A stretch of DNA of 64,000 nt from assembly GCA_016508695.1 (NCBI GenBank), contig VNKQ01000009.1, positions 372,001-436,000 of the forward strand, written 5' to 3'. Below the pieces are notes generated by a model, which was given only the letters and a program-made list of their open reading frames with translations, did no database searches and was not told the origin of the DNA. Of this stretch, positions 45,520-56,941 are shown in pieces. Position 1 is the stretch's first letter. Each line of letters begins with the position of its first letter. The stretch is from Hyphodiscus hymeniophilus (Eukaryota > Ascomycota > Leotiomycetes > Helotiales > Hyphodiscaceae). Both the position numbers and the translations under genes were made by a program.

Positions 45520-47238
45520 TCACACCCTGTAGCACAGCGACGACAAAAGGGGTAGCGACAGCATTAGGTTATTGACAACCAAAGGCCTTCTCTTCTTTAC
45601 GTCATATCGTGCTACTGCGGCCAGGATACCAAAACAAAAAACAATAATATTACATTCTCCGGGCCATGATGCGGCTGTCTCAAAGATATCCGCCGGTGGT
45701 CGTGGTTTCAATAAGCAAGCATCTCCGCCTCTGGTGTGCCCCAGCAGGGCCAGTACCAGGTTGTTCAGTCTAAACCCCAAGATTAGAACGATAAGTATAG
45801 ACAAACCCCGAAGTTGATTAGCGAACGCTCGCCAAATCGTCCGTGAGAGCGATCTATCCTTCGTCAATGGTTTTGCAACCTCAGCCTCCTTCAACCTCTT
45901 TCAAGACCGCGCCGCATCCTCCGTTGTACGAGGAACTGCGAGATCAGATCCCTAATGCTACAAAAGTCTTCATCAAGCCCTCGCTCAATACATCCACAAA
46001 TGGCGACTCCACGAGTCCTTCCACAGAAACAGAGGATACGGGCACCCACCACCTCTTTTGCAACTGACCAGCTCCCAAGCATCTCTCATCGAGTAAACCA
46101 CAGGCCATATTGTCACAAAAGCAATCCACAGGCACAGCACCAGCTTTCCGAGAGCCTCCTTCTTCGCCGTTTCTTTCGCATTTACCCAGCTATGCGTCAC
46201 TCTCGTTGCGGCTAATCCAAGGACAAGTATTCCCCACAAAAAGGGAAGCGTCTCCAGTATATCCATCGTAGTCCAGGTTTGGATGACTCGATACCACGTT
46301 TGCCGTGTTAGGAATACGTAGAGAAGTAAGCTAGAGGCAAATTCTGCATACGATAGCATTGGCGGCTCTTCGGCGGTGGATTTTTCATCTGACCTATTCC
46401 CTAGGTCTTTCCAATCATATTCCCACTGTGTAGCGCGCAACACCAGCGCTGAGGCAGCGCACACCAGACCAGCGGTCGCCCATATTGCATTCGCTTGATC
46501 GAAGGTGGAGATCGTTCTGAGTCCATTGGTGTATATTTCAGCGGGATGGGGTTTCGGGCCTGATCCCTGAAGTAGATCTTGAACCATCTCGACGTATGTT
46601 CGTGAGCTACGTCGGAAGTACATGATGAGTGATATGGTGCAGTACAGAAAGATGAAAGAGAGAATAGCCGCGGTATGTAAGTAGGAGCGCCTGTTGAAGC
46701 GCTTACAGACACGGGTAGTGCAAGTACACTCTACGCGCTGGAAATCAGAGGCGTGGCCGGAGAGGAGCGACGAGGAACTACTATTGTCGTGCACATCATG
46801 TGACGAGCCCGAAACGGTACCGCCGTCTTCGACAAATTTGGCTATTGAGGAAGCGTTGGTCCATGTACGTAGTCCTAAAGTTGCGGATAGCAGATAGGCA
46901 AAATACCCGTATCGGTCGTCTGGCAAGGGTTGCGTATAAGCCAGATGTAGACAGTAAAATAGTCGGCATAGAACCAAACTTAGAGGGCAAGTCGGTATGA
47001 AGAAGAAGAAAAGGAGTGATGCAGCCTGTTTTGATTTCGGTTGTCGCTGGATGCCGGTCAAGAAAACCACCCCAGTGAAGGCTACGGTGCGGAGTAGCAC
47101 GGAATGAAGAAACACTGCAGAAAGTGTTCGAGGATCATTAAACGTATATGTTATCGTCAAATTCGATGCTGGATCTGGAGGCTGTTAGTGACGGGCTTCG
47201 TGGCTGAGGAAAGCATTACATGATATTGTAGTCGACAT
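45520..47238 (-). CDS. Multi-pass membrane protein of unknown function
   Basis: Three exons are proposed: 47220-47238, 45992-47174 and 45520-45895, giving 525 residues. The first exon (six codons from the ATG at 47238) supplies the otherwise missing start and has good GTAATG and CTAACAG...CTCCAG signals. At least eight hydrophobic segments alternate with charged loops, including a Ser-rich, Cys-containing loop (H-D-N-S-S-S-S-S and C-T-C-T-T-R-V-C-K-R) around residues 125-165. The last intron (45896-45991, GTATTG donor) is the weakest point; without it the protein would stop near 45985 and a second small membrane protein would need another start. Both pieces are in the same frame, which favours one gene. 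I do not recognise the family. Confidence 0.6.
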
Positions 47239-48063
47239 CTTGTCCTACTCTTTTGGGCCCAGTATCCTATGTTACCGTAGGAGATGGATCTTCGCCTGTC
47301 CGAGTCCTGCGACAGCAGTAGGTGGTGGTCGTCGCGAAGTTCTTGAGGATCCAGCTCGCAAGCGAGAAGGTCCGACCACCAGGGCGTCTAGACGTCACAT
47401 AGCGCCACTTAACCTTGCCCTGCACGGAGCATTGGCGGAAATTCGCCAGGCCCGGACGTGTTCGTTCCCCTGCCCCTCAAAAAGCTTGAATGTCTCCCCA
47501 GGTCGGCGGCATATGGCACACCCAGCATTACGCCAAGACCAAACAAAGCTTTCTTGATTTTAACAACAAATTCTTCTGCTCCTAAACAAGATCCAAATCC
47601 ACTTTAACTTCGAAATACTCATTAAGAAAAGTCCAATCAGAGTCCTATTGTATTTACTCCTGCTTCAGTACTATTCAAACTCCCAAAAGGTATGCTTTTG
47701 GTACATAGGGTATAATGTTTGGTGGGTTTCTTCCGCAAAGTACTGTGCCCTCTTCGCACCATCTTTGCCCTCCATCCCATCTAAGCTTGGTGGTCGTCTG
47801 AACAATACTCGCGCTTCTCCGATTTATGCACGAGAGAGCTTTCTGAGTTATCCCACCACCACCTTAGGCTTCCCCTGCCAATGAATGTTTCTTTCGGTGC
47901 CTAGACATTGCTAGATGAAAATAATCCAATACACCTACCTACCTTGTGGTTTGTGTCGCAGGGAAATCTTGGTGGTATACTCGTATCCAGAAGCTTGCGA
48001 GTAGCATGGCGTGGGTTATATATAGCGAAACGCATATTGATGGGTTTCCGAGACCTCCTCAGA
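47239..48063. other. Intergenic region
   Basis: No gene supported; short frames only. Holds the promoter of the membrane-protein gene and the 3' end of the Zn2Cys6 gene. Confidence 0.5.
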
Positions 48064-51000
48064 TCAGCCGCTACCTAAACTTCTAGTATCGTTCATAGAA
48101 CCACCTGTAGCCACGTTGTTGTCGAAGAAATCAAGCATATTCTGAGGAAGGTATTCAAGCCATGGCATCATATCCCCGCCGAGAGACGTCATATCAATCT
48201 CTTGACTCTGCATCATCATCTCTCCTACCCCGCCTCCTAGTCCCATGTAACCATTGTGGCCTCCGGGGAAGAGATTGGTGTTATTATTCGAAAAGTCGAA
48301 GCCATTGGATGTATCATGCCGAGGGAAAGAAGGTGAGGCAGGGTTCGGCGCCTGATCGAATGAATGGTGCGACCCGGGTGTTTGAGCGAATGGAGAGTTT
48401 TGTAAGCCCAGTAACATTTCTGCATCAGATGTCGAGGAGGGATCAGGATACACTGGTGCGGGATGTTTGGGGAGCGGCGGCGCCATAGACTGAGAAGGAC
48501 GTCCAACGGGCTGAGGTGGATACTGTTGGTACTCTGAAGGATACGTAGACATCGAGGTGGGAGCAGTGGTAGACTCGGGCAAGCTTGAGCGAATGGGATC
48601 ATATATCATATTTCCGGCACCTGGTGCAGGTACAGGGGGATTGTGAACATGCTCATTCATATTTTGATACATGAAAGTAAGGTTTGAGCTTGGAGAATTG
48701 GTCGTTCCCGTAAGTGACCACCCGATGGCCTGCGAAGGATCAACGGCGCTGGGAGAACCAGTTTCCATTCTGGGTGATCGAACGAGGCCCGCAAATCGCA
48801 CATTCGGAGTCGATGGCCCCGCAAGTGATAATTTACGCCTCCACTGGGGAATCATGTCGTTCTTACTCTTAGTAGCCTCGTATTCCTGCTCGGTATAGGT
48901 CTCGGGATCCCAAATTCCCTTCGCTTTCTGATCAAGAGCTACAAGGATGTATCGAGTGCCTGCCCAGTAGATCTCCAACTGTTGCAGCGCTTTGTAGCAG
49001 CGTTGATAATTCTGGTTAGCAGCCGACGCCAGTAACGAGTGTTTTTGCTTGTTCTCGCTGGATCTGCTTGCGCTGGTATTCTTCGCTCTATTAGAGGTCT
49101 GTTTGGGGCCATCATTTGGAGGGGTTGTGTCCCGAGAAGCTGGCGCTGATGAAGTGTGGGCGGCAGACTCAATTAAGAAGGCGCATGCGGCAATATACAT
49201 TGGCTGACTCGTAAACGGATTGCCGATAAAGCTTCTGGGATCAATAAGCTCTGCAAAAGCGAGAATATCGGCAATCGTCTTGGCCGAGGACATAGAAAGC
49301 TCGCGACTATTAGGCAGCAGTGAAAGAATTTGTCCTTCAAATGAGTGCATCAAAGTAGGTTGATGCAGCAGCATAATCAAAGTATGGAACCAAAAATGTA
49401 CCTAGAAAGATTAGCTTTACGTTCATGATGGGCATAAAGGTGACGCACGAGGATAAAGTTTGTCCCTTCTCCAGCTTTGCAATAATGCTGAAAATTTGTT
49501 GCATTGAAGTTGAGCCTGTTGTCTAACTTTTGATAAAGTTGCGTTAGATCACGCTCCATATCGACGAGTCCTTGGATCTTTTTGGGTGTGACATCTTGGA
49601 CATTTCTTATGTTGTTTAGTAGATCCGAGACTCGACCGTATAGATGGATTATCTGTATAAGAGCTGGAAAGGGATCGGGCCATCCACTATTTGTGCTTGC
49701 GGTAATTGCAGGAAATGAGAGTTCGAAGTCCTCATCTCTCAGAGTGACGGGTCTGCCAGTACCAGATGAGATGACTCTATCCAGCATGAAGACAGCCCAT
49801 AGTGTGTTGATCCTTTCTAACTCGATTTCCTTCATTTCCTCCACACTAACAGCAGGTGACTTATCAGAAGGGTCGCTGTCGTTACTCAGTCTGTGGTGTC
49901 CGGGGTCTTTTCGGCCTTGGTATTTCACCCCATCAAGCTTCTGCAGGCCAAGATCGACAGCCATTCGAATTGCACATCCTAGTTGCATCCATAGTGCGCT
50001 ATCCTGATTAGCTCCGAAGCCTTCGTAGGCAAGCAGTAAACAAGCTTGTGTTGCGGCAACTGTAGGTCGAGGAAATGTGTCCACCACTGCTGCTTTGGCA
50101 CGCTGAGCGAAGACATGACCGTACTCTGATTTCGGATATGCCGAGTCGTGTGAGGCAGTGAGGAGTGGATGATCGGAGAAACGGGCTGCGAGAGCACAAA
50201 CGGCGTCCACCAGAATGGCCTCCACTGTACGTTCCTCGACTCGTTGAGTGAAGGATTTCTGCCGCAGGAATGGATAGTTGCACCCAAGATGCGTGAAGAA
50301 AGTCTCCACGAGATGGATTATTAGGCGATTCACAGGCAATGGGTCGCTCTGATCATATACAGGCATTTCCGCACTTGATCGAGGCTCTGTTCCAGCTTGA
50401 GATGGTGTTCCTCCATATGCGGAACCTCCACCATACCCCCCTGATCCAGGCGACACTTCTTCGATCAGCTGAGAAGACACATCAAGGCGAGGAAACTCAC
50501 TTCCAATTGAAGATGCCGCACCTGTACTGCGACGATGCTCTATGACCGACACGACCATTTGTTTGAACCCAGGAACGATTGCGGTAGGACCGAAGTATCG
50601 GAAGTAAGGAACCCGGTGGCTTTCCGCATGGGAAGAAATTGATCGATCTAGATGTTTACTGATCAGCTAGGAAGGTATGAGTGTGTCTCGAAAATCCTAC
50701 CCATTGGACTTGGTTCTTCGTCAGAAAAGACAGGGGTCTCTCTGTAACTGGCAGAACTCAAAGCTCCTTCCCCTTTGCCATTGGGTGTATCTCTCAGCGC
50801 ATTTTGGAGATATCCTTGCGATTCCCTGCGATGTATACTTGTAGAGCCAATACCCTTTCCTTGGGGGCCATTTCCCGCTTGTCTTGTGGCACTCATGATA
50901 TCCTCCTCATAATCATCGTTATCGTCGTCGACATTTTGAGTTCTGTCTGATTCTTTCGCTTCTTTCTTGATCTCTCCATCTGGCGCATATCCAAGGCAAT

Positions 51001-51261
51001 CATGTCCATTCTCCGTGCAAGTTGAGCATAGTGGTCGCCTGCCATCGCATCTTGTTTTGCGCTTTCTGCAAGTCTGACATCTGCGTGGTAATTAGCCCGA
51101 GTCCCTGGGCCGGCGAAGATGAAACATCATTGGAGCACATACGCTGCGTTTACCCTCCTTCTTTTCGCGGGCGGCTGTCCTTCGCTATTCACAAATCGTA
51201 TCTGCTTTTGAGGAGGTGGTGGCACAGTGGGCAACGGACCACTTGCCGAAGTAGTACTCAT
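48064..51261 (-). CDS. Large Zn2Cys6 transcription factor
   Basis: Four exons (51143-51261, 50701-51080, 49449-50647, 48064-49401) give 1,011 residues. The binuclear cluster C-Q-T-C-R-K-R-K-T-R-C-D-G-R-R-P-L-C (from residue 41) is assembled by the first splice junction; cysteines are at 41, 44, 51, 58, 61 and 68, after a basic nuclear-signal-like K-R-R-R. The regulatory domain follows, with Y-F-R-Y-F-G-P-T-A-I-V-P-G-F-K ahead of it and R-P-V-T-L-R-D-E-D-F-E inside it. H-F-W-F-H-T-L-I-M-L-L-H-Q-P-T-L is restored by the last intron. The C-terminal 300 residues are Pro/Ser/Asn-rich and end with an acidic hydrophobic patch (M-P-W-L-E-Y-L-P), a likely activation region. Target genes are unknown. 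All introns are 47-62 nt with good signals. Confidence 0.92.
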
Positions 51262-52061
51262 CCCTCTGATGATCACGGTTTGGAGCCCATCAACTGCTTC
51301 ACACACAATGCGACCAAGAGTGCTGGGCAACTGAGTAGCGGCGCATTGTCAAGGGGAGGTCTTTCAGAATGAGTGAACGTGAATATGGGGCTGAAGCTTT
51401 CGGCCTCGTGCCGAAAATGCGGAGAAGGCCAGAGGGGCCAATAAAAACTGGCCTCATTCTGGCTCGTGCTCAACGACCGAAATCAAACCATACCGTATCT
51501 AAAGTAATACTTAAACCATGCCTACTAATGTTTCGATTAAGACTATTAAAAAGATTCGTAGATATGCTTTAGAGTTTATTTCATTGCGATAGTCGGTTTT
51601 AGATGCTGGTAGTACTTATAATTGGTAGATGATCAGACTAGGCGAGCTTTTCCTCCCTCAGCCGATCCCCGTTAAATATTCCTTACCCCTATCCAAAAGC
51701 AACTCTTTAAAAATGCTTCCTATTCCTTCATCAGCGTTGCGGAAGTCTGTCATCGTCTGCTTATAATTGGTTGTTGCTAGTTCTTCGAATCCTTTTCTCT
51801 TCATTTTCCTCTTTCTTTTGTTCTTCTTCTCCTTCTCCTGCTTTTCTTTGGTATGGTCATTGCAGACGATAAATAAAGATCATTCACTGCAAAATATATT
51901 GGGAGCTATGTGTTGGCTAAAGAACCTACCATTGTTATCATCGTTCTTGAGCATACTGTATAAGCTTTTCTGTCAATTTGATTTCAGCGGACAGGAGTAG
52001 GTACTATATCAATCACTGTATTCGTCTAGGCGCACAGTCCCCCCTCCAATTAGTGTTATTT
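51262..52061. other. Intergenic region
   Basis: Upstream region of the large Zn2Cys6 gene and 3' side of the SprT-like gene. A T-rich tract lies at 51776-51850. No gene supported. Confidence 0.5.
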
Positions 52062-52958
52062 TTACATTGTGATACAGGGAGGCCTTTGGTACTGCCCATC
52101 TTTAGGTAACAAGGGGCGTTCTTCTTCGCCGGTTTCAATCCCCTCAGCCTCTTCGTCTTCAGGGGTCTGATCTTCGCGTCCAGCTACATCTACGATGCGC
52201 CATCTCTGCAGCTGTTCGCATCGTGGTACCCAGCCACTTTTGCTCATCTCGAGCTTGATTGAATCCGAAATTTTGCAATCAATCTGCCAGTCTAGATCCC
52301 GACTCAAGGTATCCTGTATTGCGATCATTGAATTAGCCCAAACAGCATTGTGCGAAGTCGCAGTCTCCTGGGTCCAGCCTTTATCAAGACATCTTGGACA
52401 CTGACAAGAGTAGATTTGCAAGAACGCATGGAGCGATTCATGGACAATTTTCAGGAAGAAGTTCTCCCACCCTTTTAGACCTTGATTCTCTTCTATTCCA
52501 TGGTTAAAGACAATATTATAAACTCCGCCTTCTTGTCCCCAGAAGCCGTGGTAATCTCTGCCTTCTGGGTCTGACTCGAGGCGGATCTTAACCTTTTTCT
52601 CCAAAGTATTGAAGTAGAATAAAGTATCGAGAATTGTCATCCACTTCGCGAAGAAGTCTCTCAACGCTTGATCTCTTTCTGGGCTACGAAGAGGTGGTAG
52701 AACTTCTTGCGGAAGGCCTTTCTGTACCTCTTCACTTTGCTCTATTGTGAGATTCTGCCAGATCGGAGACTTGGCCTTTCTTCTTAGCAAGCGAGCAAGA
52801 AAACGTCCTTCATAGCAGCGAGGATGGAGGTACGGGAGGTCATTGTCGGGAATTGGATGTTTGATTCCGGGAGCATGCGATGATGTTGTACTTGTATCCG
52901 TTGCCCGCTTGGGCTTTCGGACCCAGCCCTCCTTAGAAGCATACGATCCAGAAAACAT
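52062..52958 (-). CDS. SprT-like zinc metalloprotease-fold protein
   Basis: A single exon of 298 residues from the ATG at 52958 (M-F-S-G-S-Y); the frame is open further upstream but without a better start. The zinc motif H-E-S-L-H (173-177) is followed by a C-Q-C-P-R-C triad (185-190) and T-S-H-N-A-V-W (201-207), in the place where SprT-type proteases have G-H-G-x-x-W. The spacing suggests an active site with two histidines and a downstream third ligand. Related proteins (SprT/Spartan domain) include proteases for DNA-protein crosslinks, but fungal paralogues like this are uncharacterised. The C terminus is acidic. No signal peptide. Confidence 0.65.
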   Translation of the reverse strand: MFSGSYASKEGWVRKPKRATDTSTTSSHAPGIKHPIPDNDLPYLHPRCYEGRFLARLLRRKAKSPIWQNLTIEQSEEVQKGLPQEVLPPLRSPERDQALRDFFAKWMTILDTLFYFNTLEKKVKIRLESDPEGRDYHGFWGQEGGVYNIVFNHGIEENQGLKGWENFFLKIVHESLHAFLQIYSCQCPRCLDKGWTQETATSHNAVWANSMIAIQDTLSRDLDWQIDCKISDSIKLEMSKSGWVPRCEQLQRWRIVDVAGREDQTPEDEEAEGIETGEEERPLLPKDGQYQRPPCITM

Positions 52959-53470
52959 GATGTATGTGTCGGAAAAGAGTAATAGTGTAGGAGAGGGAAA
53001 AAAAGGAGTGGCATCTAATACCAGCAATAGCTTGTTCCATCCAGACTGTTCTAGCAAAGCCACTATGGAACACACCAGATAAGCGCATTGATCTAGAACC
53101 TTTCAAAGACATGTTTCTCGCCCCCAACTTTTGTTCGGCCTTTGTTAATATTCAAACAAATGCTTTGTTTGGGTGGAGTCACGTGATAATACTGAACCAC
53201 TTCTCTGTTCTCTTTGGGAGTGATGGAGTTTTCACTATTGGCCGCGCGGATGATCTTCAATGAAAATCTTTCATGATTTGAGTTTGTCTTTTGCTGCCTG
53301 TGATTCCAAGACCAAGTTTGATTTCGTGCCCTCTACCTTGTACCCTCTCCATGTTGCCCCCTTTAAGTTTAGTCCAACGGTGTTCTTCCTTGCATATGAT
53401 GCACTCCGCAAATATGGCCCCGATCTTTACTAGAGCCACAGACACAATTCTCGATTCCAAAGTGGAAGAG
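52959..53470. other. Intergenic region
   Basis: Promoter side of the SprT-like gene. No gene supported. Confidence 0.45.
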
Positions 53471-54200
53471 TTAGATAGAGCGGCGACACAGTACCTCGCC
53501 GACTTTGACAAGATCAGCATGTTCGGTGAGGATAGCCTCTCGTTGTGCGTCGGTGATCTTGTCAAAGTCGGCGAGGATAGCCTCTCGTTGTGCGTCGGTT
53601 ATCATCAGCCACGGGGTCGCGATAGAAGTTTGTTTGTTCGCCCGGATTGTGGCCGGGGAGAGCGAGCCAGTCTTCTGGACATGTTGGACTCCTTGAACCA
53701 AACCAGGGATGTCAACCGCCATGTATGAATCTGTGTCGAGCTTGGTGATGTGCCACATCGGTGCGGATCTCAAGTCCGTCGATGTAGTGGCGGTGCGAGT
53801 GGGCAAGCGCTTAACGTAGAGACTTACGCGAGCATGCCTCCGACCTGTTCGACAAGAGTCAACTTGCCATCGGAGCCCTGAAAGTATACGGCAGGTGTCC
53901 AGTATGCCGATTTGTCCTGGCTACCTCCGCAAGAGGTGCAGTCACCTGCCATCAGGGCATCGTAGCCAGCGTCAATAGAGACACCTGTATAGAATTAGTA
54001 ATTGATATCCCTTCAAAGGCAAATGCCATGGACGATGATGTATTGGTTCATACCAGTAAAAGCTAGTGTCTTTTGCACGAAACCAACGTCGCCAATAGTA
54101 CTGCGTAACCATCGACAACGAGAGCGAAGTCCCGCTGGGCAAAAGCTCTTGACTATCGCTGTCGATGTCGCTGTCGTTGTCGATGGTTACTTTGATCACT
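53471..54200 (-). pseudogene. Remnant of a DUF1996-type secreted protein gene
   Basis: On the minus strand an exon at about 53828-53984 reads G-Y-D-A-L-M-A-G-D-C-T-S-C-G-G followed by D-K-S-A-Y-W-T-P-A-V-Y-F and V-E-Q-V-G-G-M-L, recalling the DUF1996 domain found in secreted or wall-bound fungal proteins. A 69-nt intron (53985-54053) with good junctions precedes it, and an upstream exon ends K-T-L-A-F-T-G. After the GTAAGT donor at 53827 the expected continuation of the domain is absent; instead a frame to 53471 carries two in-frame copies of a 15-residue unit. The domain's usual N-terminal part with its histidine-rich metal-like motif is also not seen. I read it as a truncated or decayed copy. 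Confidence 0.4.
53528..53603. repeat. 45-bp in-frame tandem duplication
   Basis: The segment GAGGATAGCCTCTCGTTGTG plus following bases is repeated with a period of exactly 45 (copies start at 53528 and 53573). On the minus strand both read I-T-D-A-Q-R-E-A-I-L, so the duplication kept the frame. Confidence 0.8.
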
Positions 54201-54426
54201 TCACTTGATCAGCTTGAGTTGCTGGTTGATGGACCGAATTTCTCGGAGCAGATTTCTTTGCATTGGGTGTCTGCAGATATTTGAAGATATCGAGAAGTTG
54301 AGAAATTTGTTGCGCAAATCCCAATCGGATATTTTGGTATGCAGATAAATGCTTTTACTTGCCGGTGGCTGAAAGTCTTGTCACCCGTCGTAGTGTTACG
54401 ACGGGGAGTACCGTAGTCTGATCTTT

Positions 54427-54556
54427 GTCGCACCAAATTTGTTGATCAAAAGTTGCAAGAAGTTCAGAATTGATATACTGGCGAATGAAGAGCATTGCTC
54501 TGCTAGTTCCGAACTTCCTGCAACTCTTGATAAACGATAAACAAATTTGGTGCGAC
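54427..54556. repeat. Imperfect inverted repeat, 39- and 46-nt arms
   Basis: The arm at 54427-54465 begins GTCGCACCAAATTTGTT and ends AAGAAGTTC; the arm at 54511-54556 is its near reverse complement, with a 7-base length difference. The spacer holds a further exact palindrome, AGAGCATTGCTCT (54490-54502). It could form a long hairpin or be a small non-autonomous element. Confidence 0.65.
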
Positions 54557-56848
54557 ACATGGCTATGTTTCCAACTTCAATCTACCAGCCTGCTCTCCAA
54601 GGGAGAGGGCAGCAAATGGACCAGTGGCAGAAACTCGCTTGGGACGAGTAGATGTAGCAGTCTTGATAACAGGCGCAGGAATTCTCCTTGGGCCAGTGGC
54701 GGAGACTCTCTTGGTGCCAGCCAGTCTTTGTCCAGAAGTTAAGACATTTGTTGCGCAAATCCCAGTCGGATAGTCTGGTATGCAGAGAGGTAAATGCCTT
54801 TCCTTGCAAATCTGACGATGTGGGATCTTGATTGAACCAACAACGTTCTTCACAACGATAGTGTCAACCTGTGGCGCCAGGATGAAGACTACGGCCTTCT
54901 CGCCATCTTCACAGTAGTTTCGTTTTCGATAATGGTTGCGTCTGTCAAGCCAACGCGCTCGACAGACGCAACAATCATAACGGAAATAGACTTTCTGTAG
55001 CTAGGCGTTGTGCATGCTCATGCTTTTAAGCATTGACGGTTCCTCCTGAAAAGATATATCAGCAGTTTTTCGCTATGAGCTGTATCAAGCAGCCTACATG
55101 GTCCCAAGCAACCACAAACCTAGAAGGAAATGCAATAACTCGCTTTGAAGCCAAGGCAGTGCTTTACTACTCGTCTCTCCATCCCCAAGTATGTTACAAG
55201 TATGGCTGCTATTCTTCCCTCAATGCGTCCTAGGTGGCATAGATCTAATTGGGAATGGCAGTCAGAATGAGAGATATTAAAAGGTGTAGGTACAAAGCTC
55301 ACCTTGAAGGGAATACTATTATTCAAGCAGCATGTTTCCGGTCCAGTTCGGTCATGTAAGTTCAAAAGTATCGCAATCTCGTGCTGTCGTACGGAAAGCC
55401 TTTCTCGATTAAGATGACAATGCCATTGTGGGGATCAGCTTGCCATTGTCGGCATCTAATTTGCATACAAACTTCCAGGTCTTCTAGTGAGTCTGTTGTA
55501 ACAGGCTCGTCACTTCGTTGTCTCCTGGGAGAGAGTTGACTACCAGATTGAATTGGTAATCTTCAGGGAGATGGATAAAAAGTTCGCGTAGGCTGGTATT
55601 GTTGACGATCATTTGGAGGCTCTTGGTAATATCAGAGAGAGATATTACTGGCAGTGGGGCAGAGGAGATTCTACCCAGTGTAAGCTTTCCCAGAGGCTTC
55701 AAGATGAGCATGGCTGTCAAACCTGATTAAAAGGACAATGACGATATTCCCGACCAATTCCAGTACCATGAAGTTTGTAGACGGCTTAGAGAACAAGGAC
55801 TTCATCGAGTTCGTGATGAGCAAGGGCTGCTGATACTCCCAAACATATTCGCCTCCCGAGGGCACAAAGTGACGCCAAACGAAGGTTGGAGATCGACATC
55901 AGGTTCAAGACAGCGACGAGTATCTGCGAATGGTAGACCATCAGTACTGAAGAAAGGATTGTACTAGGAAGAGTGGAAGAAGACTGACCGAGTACGTACT
56001 AATCCTTGGTAAATGGGGGAGGTCAGGAGCGCAGCTTGAGAATATGATGGAGGAGGGAAAGGTTTACAGTTTTCAAGAAGGTTTGAGTTTTCGCAAAGTC
56101 TTCTTTGTGGGAAGGAAGCTAAGTAATCGTGGGAGCCTTTTAATACCAAAAGGACGGATTGGGGCCATCGGGCGCCCTACAACCCCATGGACATCGCTTA
56201 CACCAGGATTGACTACTATATGTGGCCTAGAAACTTTGCCTCTGACCGTTATGTTTTACAGTTGCTTGCCTTGTCAGCAACTATGAATCACAAGACAAAC
56301 ATCAAAAACATCTTCTGTGAATAAAGGGGTAGTTACTGCCAACATATTGGACTCTATACACATCCAAGAATGGCAAGAAAGAGGCGCCCAATACTTTGGC
56401 TTCCCTTTTCAAACACACTCAGCTGGGCAGCAAAGGAAAGTATCTGCTATTTTGTTTCGCAGACACTTCAGATGGTACTGACCTGGCCTCAATGGCGGAT
56501 CACTTATTGCAACGTTCATCAACTGGCGAACAGACGCTGGAGTGGAGGGGGAGATCGTGTGTTGAGGTTCACGATATAAGAGATGAACATTGGGCAGTAC
56601 TGACAACGATAACAAGAGCGCCAGTGTCGGCCACCAGACATAAAGATCAGAGATCGCTCGATATCAAAGTCGAAGCAAAGCGGCTTCACACCGAGCCACT
56701 CACAGTGAGCGCGAACGCTTCCAACGAAGCTATCAGCCAGCACTACCTCTCTCCGAGGCCCACACGCCTGGTCTGCGTGTACGAAATGCTAGCATTATAT
56801 AAGGCCATTGACTAAGAATCATAACCATTTGCAGATTTAGAGTATCTA

Positions 56849-56941
56849 TCGACAACGACAAGCTTGTCGATACATAGTGTCTCTCGACAGCGATAAACTT
56901 ATCGATACATAGTGTCGATCGACAGCGACGAAAATGTCGAC
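56849..56941. repeat. Three tandem palindromic units of about 35 bp
   Basis: Each unit starts TCGACARCGA and contains a self-complementary core (GACAAGCTTGTC in unit 1, GATAAACTTATC in unit 2), then GATACATAGTGTC; the third unit is partial. Unit differences are transitions, as repeat-induced point mutation would give. Confidence 0.7.

Noticed and set aside
53528..56941. CRISPR-like or satellite array
   Set aside because: The repeats are few, adjoining and without unique spacers; they are tandem duplications in a eukaryotic genome.
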